Source of the DNA: Phycisphaerales bacterium
Lineage (GTDB): Bacteria > Planctomycetota > Phycisphaerae > Phycisphaerales > SM1A02
Direction of reading: 5' to 3'
DNA: 64,000 nucleotides
Assembly: GCA_030749435.1 (NCBI GenBank)
Contig: JASMKH010000005.1
Coordinates: 1 to 64,000, forward strand
The notes below the pieces were generated by a model. It was not told where the DNA came from. It saw nothing but the letters and a program-made list of their open reading frames with translations, and did no database searches. How positions within the stretch are numbered: position 1 is the stretch's first letter; each line of letters begins with the position of its first letter. Of the stretch, positions 54,335 through 64,000 are shown one piece after another. A program made the position numbers and the translations under genes.

Positions 54335-54354
54335 CGTCGGCCGCGCGGCCGACG
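54335..54354 (+). promoter_or_regulatory. 20-nt perfect palindrome in the fusA leader
   Basis: CGTCGGCCGC followed by its exact complement GCGGCCGACG. On RNA it would fold into a very stable GC hairpin at the 5' end of the predicted transcript; on DNA it could bind a dimeric regulator. No T-run follows. Confidence 0.5.
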
Positions 54355-54615
54355 GCTTCACCATGGCCCGGATCGCGTCGGGAGGACCCCGCCAATGCCA
54401 GACGAGGACGACGACGCCCGGCCACGCTGAGGACAATGTCCGGCGTGCAGCCGGGCCCCAGCCCCTTGCCATACGCGGCACTCGCCGCTCGGCAACCCCA
54501 CTTCATCCTGAACCAGAGCCGATCAGTTCGATCGGTCCGGTTTCTCCCTTTCCCGAGGCAGCGGCCTCACAGAACCCCCCTCCGGCAGGTCGCCGGAGAA
54601 CCAGCGAGCAGACCA

Positions 54616-56730
54616 ATGTCCACCGACCTGAGACTCGTTCGAAACATCGGCATCTGCGCTCACATCGACGCCGGCAAGACGACCGTAACCGAGCGTGTGT
54701 TGTACTACACGGGCAAGAACTACAAACTCGGCGAGGTGCACGAAGGAACAGCCACGATGGACTTCCTCGAAGAGGAACAGCAGCGTGGCATCACCATTCA
54801 GTCTGCGGCGACAACATGCCCCTGGGATCACCATGGTGAGACCTACACGATCAACCTGATCGACACTCCCGGCCACGTCGACTTCACGATCGAAGTCGAG
54901 CGATCGATGCGGGTGCTGGACGGAGCCATTGCGGTATTCGACGGCAAGGAAGGCGTCGAAGCCCAGAGTGAGACCGTCTGGCGGCAGGCTGACCGCTACA
55001 ACGTCCCTCGCGTCGCGTTCATCAACAAGATGGATAAGATCGGCGCCGACTTCGAGTTCTCATTCAACACGATCAAGGAGCGACTCGGCGCCAACCCGAT
55101 CGCGATGCAAATCCCCATCGGAGCCGGTGACGACTTTGTGGGGCTCGTCGACCTGCTTGAGATGAAGGCCTACTACTTCGACAGCGGAGAACTCGGAGCC
55201 GTCGTCGAGCAGCGGGAGATTCCAGAGGATCTGGTCGAAATGGCTGAGCTCTGGCGACACGAACTCGTCGAGAAAGCCGCCGAACTGGACGACCGACTGA
55301 CCGAGAAGTACATCGAAGACGAACATTCGATCACCGCCAAGGAGATTCAGGCCGCTGTCCGGATCGGCACGCTCGGCCACGAATGCATTCCGATTCTCTG
55401 CGGAGCCGCCCTACGAAACATTGGCATCCAGAGGCTGCTCAACGCCGCGATCGACTACCTCCCGGACCCAACCGAAGTTCCGGCGGTGGAAGGCTCCGAC
55501 CCCCGGGACTCAGACACGAAACTCACGCGACCGAACTCCGACGACGCCCCCTTCGCCGCACTCGTATTCAAGGTCGTAGCCGACTCCCACGGCGACCTGA
55601 CATACGCTCGAATCTACTCGGGCACCCTGCCCAAGGGCACCCGGGTCCTGAATCCGGGCAACGGTCGCAAGGAAAACATCTCCCGCATCTACGAGATGCA
55701 CGCCAAGGATCGTCAGGCCATCGACGTGGCCCACGCTGGCCACATCGTCGCGCTCATCGGACTCAAGAACAGCGTCACCGGTGACACGCTCTGCGCGTCG
55801 GATGATCCGATCATCCTTGAGAGGATGCACTTCCCGGAACCGGTCATCTCACTCTCAATCGAACCGAAAACGACCGACGACAAGAAGAAGCTCGGCGAAG
55901 CGCTCGGGACACTGCAGCGTGAGGACCCCTCGTTCCGATCGCGTTACAACGACGAGACTGGCGAGACCATCATCTCCGGCATGGGCGAACTCCATCTCGA
56001 GATCATCAAGAACAAGCTCACGCGCGACATGAACATCGGCGTCAACGTCGGTACGCCGCGTGTCTCCTACCGCGAGACGATCGTCGGTCCCGCCGAGAAC
56101 GTCCGTGGCAAGTTCGTCAAGCAGACGGGCGGCCGCGGACAGTACGGCGACGCAATCGTCAACGTACGTCCCTGCACTGCTGCCGAAGCCGAGGAGATGG
56201 AAGTTGACTTCAAGGACAACATCGCCTTCATCGACAAGATCGCGCAGGGATCGATTCCGCGGGAGTACATTCCGTCGGTCGAAACCGGAGTCCGCAATGC
56301 CGCCGTCTCAGGGATTCTCGGCGGATACCCGGTCGTGAACATCGCCATCGAACTGGTGGATGGCTCCTCCCACGACGTCGACTCAAGTCAGGTGGCCTTT
56401 GAGCAGGCCGGCTCACTGGCCTTCCGCCAGGCATGCAGTCAGGCGGGGCTGGCGCTCCTTGAGCCGATCATGCGGGTCACCATCACGACGCCCGAGGAGT
56501 TCTTCGGATCGGTTTCGGGTGACTTGGCCAGCCGCCGCGGACAGATCAACGACTCGGAACTCCGCGGGGTCGTGCGCGTCATCTCCGCCGAGGTGCCACT
56601 GTCCGAAATGTTCGGGTACACCACGGTCCTTCGCGGGATGACACAGGGCCGCGCCACGTCCACCATGGAACCGGCGGAGTATCGCATCATGCCTCCGAAT
56701 CTGAGCGAAGCGGTGCTCACTCACTCGTGA
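54616..56730 (+). CDS. fusA: Translation elongation factor G
   Basis: A 704-aa GTPase that drives tRNA-mRNA translocation. G1 is AHIDAGKTT, the switch region holds [10 protein letters not shown]3 is DTPGH and G4 is NKMD. Domains II-V follow, with [24 protein letters not shown] and the C-terminal [20 protein letters not shown]. Length and motifs are standard. The ATG at 54616 begins the conserved [12 protein letters not shown]; longer in-frame codons have no similarity. The stop overlaps the GTG of ribD. No ribosomal protein genes flank it, so this may be a second or relocated EF-G gene. Confidence 0.97.
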   Translation: MSTDLRLVRNIGICAHIDAGKTTVTERVLYYTGKNYKLGEVHEGTATMDFLEEEQQRGITIQSAATTCPWDHHGETYTINLIDTPGHVDFTIEVERSMRVLDGAIAVFDGKEGVEAQSETVWRQADRYNVPRVAFINKMDKIGADFEFSFNTIKERLGANPIAMQIPIGAGDDFVGLVDLLEMKAYYFDSGELGAVVEQREIPEDLVEMAELWRHELVEKAAELDDRLTEKYIEDEHSITAKEIQAAVRIGTLGHECIPILCGAALRNIGIQRLLNAAIDYLPDPTEVPAVEGSDPRDSDTKLTRPNSDDAPFAALVFKVVADSHGDLTYARIYSGTLPKGTRVLNPGNGRKENISRIYEMHAKDRQAIDVAHAGHIVALIGLKNSVTGDTLCASDDPIILERMHFPEPVISLSIEPKTTDDKKKLGEALGTLQREDPSFRSRYNDETGETIISGMGELHLEIIKNKLTRDMNIGVNVGTPRVSYRETIVGPAENVRGKFVKQTGGRGQYGDAIVNVRPCTAAEAEEMEVDFKDNIAFIDKIAQGSIPREYIPSVETGVRNAAVSGILGGYPVVNIAIELVDGSSHDVDSSQVAFEQAGSLAFRQACSQAGLALLEPIMRVTITTPEEFFGSVSGDLASRRGQINDSELRGVVRVISAEVPLSEMFGYTTVLRGMTQGRATSTMEPAEYRIMPPNLSEAVLTHS

Positions 56731-57872
56731 GTTCAGCCACGCCGACCACGACGAGTGCCGCGACCGATCGACATTGGCTCGATCGCGCCGCGGCACTCGC
56801 CGTTCGGGGTCATGGCGGCGCATCACCGAACCCGCTCGTGGGTTGCGTTATCGTCTCCCCGGAGGACCGCTGCGTCGGCGCCGGACACCATCGCCGTTGC
56901 GGCGGTGACCACGCCGAGATCCGAGCACTGGCCCACGCGGGGGCGAAGGCCGCTGGTGCGACGATGTACGTCACGCTCGAGCCCTGCAGCCACCAGGGGC
57001 GGACGCCCCCGTGCGTCGACGCGATCATTCGGGCCGGTATCGCTCGAGTGGTCTTCGGAGTGTGCGACCCGACCCGGGAAGCCGCTGGCGGCGGCGAACT
57101 TCTTCGCCGGGCCGGAATCGAAGTAACACACACGCAGACCAGTGCAGCCACCGATGTCACCGCACCCTTTCTCTGGAGCCAGCGAACCGGGCTGCCGTGG
57201 ATCACGGCCAAATGGGCACAGAGTGTCGACGGGAGGATTGCCACACGCACCGGAGCGAGCCAGTGGTTCTCCGGCGATCGGGCCAGAGCACTTGTCCACA
57301 GGGAACGCGGACGAGTCGATGCGGTTCTCACCGGAATGGGAACCGTCCGATCAGACGACCCCCTGCTCACAGCACGCAACGTCAGATGCAAGCGGATCGC
57401 GAAGCGAGTCGTGATCGCCCCCCGGGCGGACCTCCCGCTCGACTCGGCGCTCGTGCAATCCGCCCGGGAGACGCCGGTGATCCTGGCCTGCCTCCCCACC
57501 GCAGCCGCCGAAACACAGCAGGCCCTGAAGGACCATGGTGTCATCGTGCACAAGGGAGTTCCGGAAGGCACGCGACTGGACCTTCGCGAGACGATCAGCG
57601 AACTGGCAACGGCGCATGACATTCGAACCGTGCTCGCCGAGGCTGGACCAGGGCTCATCTCCAGCCTGCTGGATGTCGATCTCGTCCGCGAGATCGCCGT
57701 CTTCGTCGCTCCCCTGCTTGTTGGGGACGATCAGGCGCCTCCGCCCATCCGAGGATTCGCGCCCGCAACGGTCGAGGCAGCTAGGTCGCTGGTGCTGCGG
57801 GGGCAGTACCGCCGCGGAAACGACATGCTCGTTCGCTACGGCGTCCCAGAGAAGCCGAACTCGGCCGGGTGA
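56727..57872 (+). CDS. ribD: Riboflavin biosynthesis deaminase/reductase
   Basis: A 381-aa bifunctional enzyme of riboflavin synthesis. The N-terminal deaminase has the zinc ligands His62 (HAE, catalytic Glu64), Cys87 (EPC) and Cys96 (PPC). The C-terminal reductase has [27 protein letters not shown] and [14 protein letters not shown]. Length fits the family. GTG start overlapping the fusA stop. The 3' end overlaps the convergent DUF4340 gene by 37 bp. No ribE or ribBA is in view. Confidence 0.95.
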   Translation: MSSATPTTTSAATDRHWLDRAAALAVRGHGGASPNPLVGCVIVSPEDRCVGAGHHRRCGGDHAEIRALAHAGAKAAGATMYVTLEPCSHQGRTPPCVDAIIRAGIARVVFGVCDPTREAAGGGELLRRAGIEVTHTQTSAATDVTAPFLWSQRTGLPWITAKWAQSVDGRIATRTGASQWFSGDRARALVHRERGRVDAVLTGMGTVRSDDPLLTARNVRCKRIAKRVVIAPRADLPLDSALVQSARETPVILACLPTAAAETQQALKDHGVIVHKGVPEGTRLDLRETISELATAHDIRTVLAEAGPGLISSLLDVDLVREIAVFVAPLLVGDDQAPPPIRGFAPATVEAARSLVLRGQYRRGNDMLVRYGVPEKPNSAG

Positions 57873-59194
57873 ATCGGCACCACGGTGCCCTCGGGGAGCA
57901 CCCGAAGCACGTTGTCGCCGTTCTCCATCGCCCACCGATCCTGGCCTGCCGAAGACTCGGGCGCTCGCAGGATCCGAACAGTGTCCAAGGGCGCGCCGTC
58001 TCTGTCCAGCAGCGTGATGACGGCGACCTCGAGTTCCTCCGGATACACATCATGCAGCGCCACCTCCGCCGCGCGTGTGTCGATCAGGACTTCAAGAAGA
58101 CGCTGAACGCCCTCCGAGTCCGCCTCGCCGCCACCGACCCGCTCCCACGCGTCGAAACTCCGCTGAATTGCGAACTCGTCGTCATCGTGCACGATCCTGA
58201 TGCGGCCGACGTCTGCGGCCGACACATCGGTTCCGGTGTGATCCACGAGCCCGGTCGGATCGCCCAGCAGGCGCGCAACGTCGTTGGAACCGAGCCGAAT
58301 CACCGACGGGACCCCTTCAATCATGCCGTATCGCGCCTGACTGGTACCGCCGACCCGATCGCCCACAAGCAGCACGTGGCGTTCACCATCAACCTCCACA
58401 GCGATGGTGGCAATCGGAGGACGCAGCCCAAACGCCGATACATCCCCGGGTTCGTCGAGCAGCACGGCCTCACCCCTGACGCCCGCAATCTCAGACACGT
58501 GCCGCGCCACGGCATCACTGTCGGCGCGAGTCGGCAGCGGTGCAGCGATCCGCCAACGTCGTCCATCTCGCACCAAGGTCAACGTCTCTCCGGACACAGT
58601 CCGATCCACCCGGGTCGCATCCACCGAGAGGCCCGGAAACACACGCATGTCCCGCCACGTCTCCGGTGGTTCACGCTCAAGCAGTTCATGAAGGTCTGCG
58701 TCCACCACGAGTACCTCCGGTGGGCCGCCGGCGGTCTGCCGCCTCGCCCAAGCCCGACCCGCCATGGTGCGGCGACCGAGGTCGATCTGAACTTCAGCCA
58801 GCCCGGTGTCAGACTCCCCGAACAGTCGAATCCGCGCGGAGGGTGGATCGAGCCCCAGTTCCGCGCGGCCTGGAAGGTCCTGGTCGTCCGCCCGGGCAAC
58901 CTGCATGACGCCCAGCGACTGGAGGACCGCCGGAACGGCCATCAACAACTCCGGGTTGACTCGATGTCGAAACGGACTCACTTGCCACCAGCCCTCCGCG
59001 TCTCTGGCAAAGGCCCAGTGTTGCCCGGACCGCTCAATCTCGATGCGATCGATGGCGTGCAGCGGGATCGAATCGAGGCGTGCCGCAGCAGAATCTGAAA
59101 CCCCGGCGGATTCCGCCGGTGGCATCAACACCCAGCCAATCAGCCACGCCGCTGCAGCCAGAATCCAGACGATCATCGCTGTCCGCCATGACAT
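57836..59194 (-). CDS. DUF4340-family protein
   Basis: A 452-aa protein with an N-terminal membrane helix (IVWILAAAAWLIGWVLM) and a periplasmic region typical of DUF4340: repeated blocks of W-containing beta structure such as WAFARDAEGWWQVSPF, LTLVRDGRRWRIAAPLPTRAD and RLLEVLIDTRAAE. DUF4340 genes commonly follow GldG-type ABC components, as here: its ATG shares one base with the TGA of the GldFG fusion. It is probably an accessory part of that transporter. Cargo is unknown. Confidence 0.85.
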   Translation of the reverse strand: MSWRTAMIVWILAAAAWLIGWVLMPPAESAGVSDSAAARLDSIPLHAIDRIEIERSGQHWAFARDAEGWWQVSPFRHRVNPELLMAVPAVLQSLGVMQVARADDQDLPGRAELGLDPPSARIRLFGESDTGLAEVQIDLGRRTMAGRAWARRQTAGGPPEVLVVDADLHELLEREPPETWRDMRVFPGLSVDATRVDRTVSGETLTLVRDGRRWRIAAPLPTRADSDAVARHVSEIAGVRGEAVLLDEPGDVSAFGLRPPIATIAVEVDGERHVLLVGDRVGGTSQARYGMIEGVPSVIRLGSNDVARLLGDPTGLVDHTGTDVSAADVGRIRIVHDDDEFAIQRSFDAWERVGGGEADSEGVQRLLEVLIDTRAAEVALHDVYPEELEVAVITLLDRDGAPLDTVRILRAPESSAGQDRWAMENGDNVLRVLPEGTVVPIHPAEFGFSGTP

Positions 59195-61893
59195 CAGGTC
59201 CGCCTCCTCGCCCACGTCACCAACGCCATCAGGACCGCAGCACCGGGTAGTCCACCAAGCATGATCCACCCCCAGAGTCGCCGGTCCGCCGGCCCGATGC
59301 TCCGCAGTCTCGCTACTTCCTGGCTGAGCGCGCCGCGGGCAATTCGATCGTCGAGACCGGCGAGCCATGCCGTGCCAGAGACGATGAGTTCGTGATTGCC
59401 GGGATGAAGCAACGCAATCCGGTCGCCGCCCACGCTCGCCGCAGCATCGGCCACTGCCGTCCGAATCCAGTTCCCGCTCCCGACCACAATCAGCCGGCCG
59501 CCGTGGGGCGAGGTCCCGCCGACGATCAGGGGGACCGGCGAGGCAACGGCGCGGGATGAATCGAACACCGGCGGTCTCCGTCGCAATCTGGGATCCGCCG
59601 ACACGAGCGACCTCCAGTCCTCCTCCATCCACAGTGCAGGTCCCGCCTCGGCCTCGCCCAGCACCATCATGCCGCCGTCCTGCTCCAGCGGCGAGACGCT
59701 GAGGGCCAGCGGCAGCGCCAGGGGCTGACCGTGCACGGCAGCCGCCACGGGATGACTGGCAGGGAGTTCTGCCACCTCGATCGTCGCCTCGGGAGGGAGA
59801 CTCCGGTCCGTCGACGAGACGTCACGCAGCAGCACTTCGGAGGTGCGGGCGTCGACGCCAAGCCGCTTCGAGAGCATCGACCATGGATCGGGTTGCCCCA
59901 ACGCAGAGGCCTGGCTCGGGAAGAGGTTCAACATGAGGCCCTCGCCGGAAGCTGCCAAGTCTGCAGCAGCACGCAGCAGCGCAGCCTCATCGGAACTCAA
60001 CTCGACGCCGCCTCGCCTCGCTGGCGGCAGGATGACCCAGGCCGTCGGTCCGGCCGTCCAGGCCGGTCGGACTGGGCTCAGGTGCGGCTGCCACTGCTGG
60101 ACCTCCATGCCGCTCGCGCGGAGCATGGAGGCGGCCCCCGAGACGTCAACATCGGGTGATCCGGACTGCAGCACCGACGAGGCCCCATCATGGACAAAGA
60201 CGACTCTCGGCCTCGTCGCCACATCGATCGAGCGGATCGCCGATGCAATGATCTGCTCTCCGCGGAATCGCTGGTCGAAGGCCACGCGTCCCTCCCCCGC
60301 ACTTGAAAACGCGCTGGGAATCAACTGGCTCGCAGCGATGACCCGGGCGCCTCCGGGTCCAACAACGACGGCGGCCTCGCCTTCCAGAAGTTGCCTGCCC
60401 AGACTCGCCGATGGCAGTGGACTCAGCATGCTCAGGTGATCAGCCGCCTCCGCAAGCGTCTCGGCGCGGGCGGCGAATGAGGCCACCGAGCACATCGCCG
60501 GCATCAGGCCTTCTCGAGACCGCAGCGCATGCTCCATCCCTCCGAGTTCCATCGCCCACTGCGTCAATACCTGTTGAAGCACTGCCTTGGCGCCGAGCCA
60601 GTCGGGCAATGGCTGCGCTGGTCCCGTTTCCATGGATTGCTCGACCGACTCCACGATCCGATGCCCCTGCGCTGCCACGACCGCCAACGCCGCCACAGCA
60701 GCGGAGAGATCGTCTCCGTTGGTCGACACCGATCGCAGGGGCCCGGCAACGGTCTGGGCGAAGACGATGAACGACTCGAATGCATCCATCCCCTGGTCGA
60801 TGGCTTCTCGCCATGCAGTTGCCTCTTCAGCATCCAATGCTCGCAGGTCGGTGAGCACACCCTCCCAGTCGATGAGGTCCCGTTGATCGGTCGGATCGAG
60901 CCGCTGCACCCGCAGCGATGGGGCCGCAGCGGCAAACTGCTGCAGCACCTCATCGATCTGCCGAAGGATGGCCGGGTCGGCCCCCCGCTCGTGCAGCAGC
61001 ACGCTGATTCGCCACTCGCCGCCCAGCGATCCCAGCATGGACTCCGTCCGCGGACTCAGCGAGTACACGCGGCTCTTGGTGGCGTCCACGTACGAGCGCA
61101 CCTGCGGTGCGCTCGCCACCACGTTGATGCCGACAAGCAGGACCAGCAGCCCGGCGAGCCCCACCAGCAATGGGCTCCGTCGTGAACCGATGCGGGTCAC
61201 CGCACCTGTGACCATCAGCGCGACGAGCGTCACACTGAGGAAGTACACCACGTTGGAGGAATCCAGCAGGCCGAGCGTGAAGTCCTGCTGCCGCTGCAGC
61301 GGGTCGACCGCGGAGAGCAGTCCACGCCATGACGGCCCGAGCACCTTGGGAAGTGCCACTTCCAGGATCACTGCGAAGAGCACCCAGGAGAGGCTCGTCA
61401 CCAGGAACGCCACAGCTTGACTCACAACCAGCGAGGACACAAGCAGCCCTGTGGCGAGCACCGCCCCGCCGAGCAGGAACAGACCCAGATACCCGCAGAC
61501 CAGGGCTCCAAGATCGGGTCGCCCATAGCCCTCAAGCAACAGCACCTGCGACCACGTCGGCACAAGTACGATCGCCAGCACGCACAGCCCGCCGAGCCAC
61601 TTTCCGACCGCGATTTCCCACGAGGATGCCGGGCTGGACTGCAGCAAGGCCAGCGTCCCGCGACGCCTGGACTCGCAGTAACTCCCCATCACCATCGCTG
61701 GCGCTGCGATGAGCAGAAACACCGCGTCGAAAACGAACACGCCCCGCAGCGTCGCGGGATGGCCGGCTCGGAAGGCCGTCTGCATGAAGACCAATCCTGA
61801 GGCGAACAGGAAGAGTGCCGGCACGATCCATCCCGACGGGCTCAGGAAGAACACTCTGAGTTCACACCAGGCCACTGCCCAGATACGTCTCAT
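59194..61893 (-). CDS. Fused ABC-2 permease (GldF-like) and GldG-like auxiliary domain
   Basis: An 899-aa membrane protein. Residues about 1-250 have six hydrophobic helices in the ABC-2 permease style (WCELRVFFLSPSGWIVPALFLFASGLVF, LLQSSPASSWEIAVGKWLGG). From about residue 270 a further helix (LLVGLAGLLVLLVGINVVAS) opens a GldG-like region (YSLSPRTESML, WVILPPARRGGVELSSDEAALLRA). A C-terminal helix (WIMLGGLPGAAVLMALVTWARRR) closes it. In Bacteroidota GldF and GldG are separate genes. Coupled to the ATPase by ATGA and to DUF4340 by TGATG. In-frame codons to 62226 lie inside the ATPase gene. Confidence 0.88.
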   Translation of the reverse strand: MRRIWAVAWCELRVFFLSPSGWIVPALFLFASGLVFMQTAFRAGHPATLRGVFVFDAVFLLIAAPAMVMGSYCESRRRGTLALLQSSPASSWEIAVGKWLGGLCVLAIVLVPTWSQVLLLEGYGRPDLGALVCGYLGLFLLGGAVLATGLLVSSLVVSQAVAFLVTSLSWVLFAVILEVALPKVLGPSWRGLLSAVDPLQRQQDFTLGLLDSSNVVYFLSVTLVALMVTGAVTRIGSRRSPLLVGLAGLLVLLVGINVVASAPQVRSYVDATKSRVYSLSPRTESMLGSLGGEWRISVLLHERGADPAILRQIDEVLQQFAAAAPSLRVQRLDPTDQRDLIDWEGVLTDLRALDAEEATAWREAIDQGMDAFESFIVFAQTVAGPLRSVSTNGDDLSAAVAALAVVAAQGHRIVESVEQSMETGPAQPLPDWLGAKAVLQQVLTQWAMELGGMEHALRSREGLMPAMCSVASFAARAETLAEAADHLSMLSPLPSASLGRQLLEGEAAVVVGPGGARVIAASQLIPSAFSSAGEGRVAFDQRFRGEQIIASAIRSIDVATRPRVVFVHDGASSVLQSGSPDVDVSGAASMLRASGMEVQQWQPHLSPVRPAWTAGPTAWVILPPARRGGVELSSDEAALLRAAADLAASGEGLMLNLFPSQASALGQPDPWSMLSKRLGVDARTSEVLLRDVSSTDRSLPPEATIEVAELPASHPVAAAVHGQPLALPLALSVSPLEQDGGMMVLGEAEAGPALWMEEDWRSLVSADPRLRRRPPVFDSSRAVASPVPLIVGGTSPHGGRLIVVGSGNWIRTAVADAAASVGGDRIALLHPGNHELIVSGTAWLAGLDDRIARGALSQEVARLRSIGPADRRLWGWIMLGGLPGAAVLMALVTWARRRT

Positions 61894-62807
61894 GCCGCGC
61901 CGCCCTGCAGAATCGAGTGCACCCACGCTTCCAGAGACACATCCGCTCCCCGCAGCTCCCGCACCCCCCCGCCAGCGTCGAGCAGCGCCGCCACGACCGA
62001 CTCGTGGGCTTCCCGGGGTGCGAGGCATCGGCACCGTGTCCACCCCGACTCGAGCGTTGTCTCGTCCACAAGCTGGCACGAGGCAACGCCGCCCAGAACT
62101 TCCGCAGCGTCGACGCCCCGGGTTTCGACGATCAGCGTGGGGCTCATCGAGGCTTCTCGGCGCGCCGCGTCCATTGAACTGTCGGCCAGGAGCCTCCCAC
62201 GACTGATCACGAGCAGATCGTCGCACACCTCGATCGCCTCGCCAAGCTGGTGGGTCGAAAGCAGAATCGCCCGGTCCGCCGACAGGTCTCTGATCAAGGT
62301 GCGAAAGGCCCGCTGCTGCACAGGATCGAGGCCCGTCCCGGGCTCATCCAGAATCAAGGCTGCCGGGTCATTGATGATCGCCGCCGCCAGCCCGACCCGC
62401 TGGCGATACCCGCGTGAGAGTTGGCCAATGATCCGCCTCCGCACATCGACAAGGTGGCATCGCTCGATTGCTTCACGCACGCTGAGCGAGGATCGCGGGT
62501 CGTACAGACCCCTGCGAAAGCGAAGATATTCCTCGACGCGCAGTTCATCACATGCCGGGGCACCCTCCGGAAGCCACCCGATCCGCTGGTGCGCCGCCGC
62601 TGGTGAAACCGCCACATCCACCCCGTCGATGAGGCACGACCCGCTGGTGGGGCCGAGCACACCGACCAGCATTCGCATGGTCGTCGTCTTCCCAGCCCCG
62701 TTTGGACCGAGAAAACCGACCACCTTGCCTCGCTCAATCTCGAAGGAGACATCATCAACGGCCGTCACGGAACCGAAACGACGTGTCAAGTGAGCTGCCC
62801 GAATCAT
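61890..62807 (-). CDS. ABC transporter ATP-binding protein (GldA-like)
   Basis: A 305-aa nucleotide-binding subunit. Walker A is GPNGAGKT (residues 34-41), the signature motif is LSRGYRQR, Walker B is ALILDEP, and the switch histidine is in STHQLGEA. The C-terminal 80 residues are a family-specific accessory domain. It heads the operon with the GldF-GldG fusion and the DUF4340 protein, so it powers that exporter or envelope machine. The upstream gap has a TTGACA at 62871-62866 on this strand that may be its -35. Confidence 0.95.
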   Translation of the reverse strand: MIRAAHLTRRFGSVTAVDDVSFEIERGKVVGFLGPNGAGKTTTMRMLVGVLGPTSGSCLIDGVDVAVSPAAAHQRIGWLPEGAPACDELRVEEYLRFRRGLYDPRSSLSVREAIERCHLVDVRRRIIGQLSRGYRQRVGLAAAIINDPAALILDEPGTGLDPVQQRAFRTLIRDLSADRAILLSTHQLGEAIEVCDDLLVISRGRLLADSSMDAARREASMSPTLIVETRGVDAAEVLGGVASCQLVDETTLESGWTRCRCLAPREAHESVVAALLDAGGGVRELRGADVSLEAWVHSILQGGAA

Positions 62808-62865
62808 CCGATCTGTGGTACTCCTGCTGGGTGTGGATGGCGATCGTTCCGTGCCATCCCGCTCC

Positions 62866-62909
62866 TGTCAAGGCGAATCGCTTGTCAGAGGCCCACCATG
62901 AGGTAGGCT
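62866..62909. promoter_or_regulatory. Candidate divergent promoter region
   Basis: On the minus strand, TTGACA at 62871-62866 is a possible -35 for the ABC operon, although the -10 (AACGAT) is poor. On the plus strand, TTGTCA at 62882-62887, a 16-nt spacer and TAGGCT at 62904-62909 point toward the GAF-domain gene. Confidence 0.35.
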
Positions 62910-62937
62910 GCCAGTGGTCAGATCATGAGGGATCCGA

Positions 62938-64000
62938 ATGGACCGACGTCCACGCACATCCCAAACATCGAGGGTACATGACGATACGTCACAAGGCGAT
63001 ACCGGACCCGGCCGAACCGAAGCCCTGTTGAATGCCGCCGATGCCATGGTCATTCTCGAGCCCGGCGGCGGCGTTCTCTGGCGGGATGAGCGGTTCGCAG
63101 ATCTGCCGATTCCGGTTCAGGACCGATGCCGCCAGTGGTGCGTGGAGTTCTCCCCTGGCACGGCCGCGCGAACGCACATCGAAGCTGCGGGTCGCTGTTG
63201 GGAAGTCATCGTCAGACCCTCCGAGCAGGGCCACCACGTCTGCCTGCTGTTGGAAGTGACCCATGACCACGGCCAGCAGCTCCGGCTGGATGCAGTCGAT
63301 CAGGCTGGCCTCATGCTCCTTCACTTCGATCGCGACGAGATCGCGAACCTCACCATTGCGGACCGGCTTCGCCTGCTGGAGGACCGGATCATCTCCAGCG
63401 TCAAGCGGGAACTCAAGTTCGACCACTTTGAAATCCGCCTGAGGGCTCCGGGAACAGATCGGTTGGAGTTGGTGATCTCGGAGAACCTCTCGCCGATGCG
63501 GATCGGCGAGACGATCTCTGCAAGCGAAACCGGAAACGGTATCTCCGGATGGGTCGCTGCCACCGGAAAGACCTACACATGCGGCGATGTGCGGAAGGAC
63601 CCGTTGTATTGCGAAGGCCTGGATGACGCCCGAAGTTCGCTCACCGTTCCACTCAAACTGCACGGCGGTGTCATGGGCGTCTTCAACATTGAGTCCGATA
63701 CCGTCGATGTGTTTACAGAGGACGACCGCATCCTTGCCGAGCGGTTCGCAAGTTACATCGCCAACGTGCTGCATCTGCTCGACCTGCTGGTGGTCGAACG
63801 AGCCTCCACCAACGAACAGGCCGCACGAAACATGAGTTCGGAACTCGAGCGGCCCATCGCCGAACTGCAGGACATGGCGGCTCATCTGCATCGCATCGGC
63901 GATGACGCGATGGCAACCCGCCTTCAGCGGATCACTGCAGACATGACGAATCGCATCGCTGCCTGCGCAGCCGGACCGCGATCGATCATCGACGCCGAAC
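62938..64000 (+). CDS. GAF-domain signalling protein (3' end beyond window)
   Basis: The frame runs from the ATG at 62938, with GAGGG 7 nt upstream, to the window edge; 354 codons are visible. The N-terminal part (about residues 28-105) has a PAS-like look (ALLNAADAMVILEPGGGVLW). Residues about 130-285 are a GAF domain (LISENLSPMRIGE-like text, GISGWVAATGKTY, LTVPLKLHGGVMGVFNIES, FTEDDRILAERFASYIANVL). After it comes a helical region with SSELERPIAELQDMAAHL, like the dimerisation helix of histidine kinases or phosphatases. The output domain is not in view. A cytoplasmic sensor is likely. Confidence 0.85.
   Translation, partial: MDRRPRTSQTSRVHDDTSQGDTGPGRTEALLNAADAMVILEPGGGVLWRDERFADLPIPVQDRCRQWCVEFSPGTAARTHIEAAGRCWEVIVRPSEQGHHVCLLLEVTHDHGQQLRLDAVDQAGLMLLHFDRDEIANLTIADRLRLLEDRIISSVKRELKFDHFEIRLRAPGTDRLELVISENLSPMRIGETISASETGNGISGWVAATGKTYTCGDVRKDPLYCEGLDDARSSLTVPLKLHGGVMGVFNIESDTVDVFTEDDRILAERFASYIANVLHLLDLLVVERASTNEQAARNMSSELERPIAELQDMAAHLHRIGDDAMATRLQRITADMTNRIAACAAGPRSIIDAE

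Larger units (their letters stand above)
54271..54615 (+). other. 345-bp fusA upstream region
   Basis: There is no convincing gene here. It contains a promoter candidate (54295-54323), a 20-nt perfect palindrome (54335-54354) and about 260 nt of further leader before the fusA ATG. Such a long leader is unusual in a window where most gaps are short. Confidence 0.5.

Noticed and set aside
62989-63891. 300-codon minus-strand frame near the right edge
   Set aside because: It is antisense to the GAF-domain gene, whose translation shows the domain clearly.

Overview
The window is a high-GC, gene-dense bacterial chromosome segment. It most likely comes from a Planctomycetota of the class Phycisphaerae. 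This is inferred from a C-terminal dockerin-like GDGxVGxDDLLxxxxxWGPC module on a secreted protein, a pseudopilin with a C-terminal His/Asp-Gly tail, large FG-GAP/VCBS secreted proteins, a DUF4159-type toroid protein, a GldA/GldFG/DUF4340 transport operon and an alternative GlmU. The cell has a Gram-negative style envelope (Lnt, lipoproteins, ExbB, AsmA-like protein), MreBCD, and the MEP isoprenoid pathway (Dxs, IspG, a prenyl diphosphate synthase). No phage genes, insertion sequences or CRISPR arrays were seen.

Layout. 1-9.3 kb: two recently duplicated FG-GAP repeat proteins flank a lipoprotein and a WcaJ-type sugar transferase, followed by an AsmA-like protein and a dockerin-like secreted protein. 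9.4-11.3 kb: a tRNA-Asp gene behind a stable-RNA-type promoter runs directly into a 159-bp tandem array of 11.5 identical units. Every unit begins with a copy of the last 18 nt of that tRNA. 11.3-14.4 kb: a secreted protein whose C-terminus is encoded by the array, coupled to a gamma-glutamyltranspeptidase. 14.7-21.2 kb (minus strand): mreB-mreC-mreD, alternative glmU, polA. 21.4-29.2 kb (minus): a coiled-coil membrane protein with a 59-aa membrane peptide, then pgk, a TlpA-like thioredoxin, rpe, accD, lnt and a HEAT lipoprotein, the last five in an overlapping operon. 29.3-35.2 kb (plus): miaA, topA, ispG, pseudopilin. 35.2-37.1 kb (minus): exbB and a TraB/GumN protein. 37.1-46.0 kb (plus): prenyl synthase, dxs, toroid protein, small membrane protein, thioesterase, purN, a DUF502 membrane protein, hpf, ptsN, ptsH. 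46-50.5 kb: gpsA, a P1B-like ATPase with an odd CPG motif, class I aldolase. 50.5-57.9 kb (plus): mnmA, a second gamma-glutamyltranspeptidase, an RNase HII-like protein, fusA, ribD. 57.8-62.8 kb (minus): ABC ATPase, GldF-GldG fusion, DUF4340. The window ends in a GAF-domain signalling protein.

Most of the genes are housekeeping and often translationally coupled through ATGA or GTGA overlaps. The outstanding anomaly is the tRNA-Asp-derived tandem array. It resembles in layout the repeats distal to E. coli tyrT (source of rtT RNA) but is longer, perfectly homogenised, built of strong hairpins, and has overwritten the 3' end of the convergent neighbouring gene. Several other loci have unusual leaders: inverted repeats before dxs, topA and fusA, and -10-like boxes placed right at start codons.
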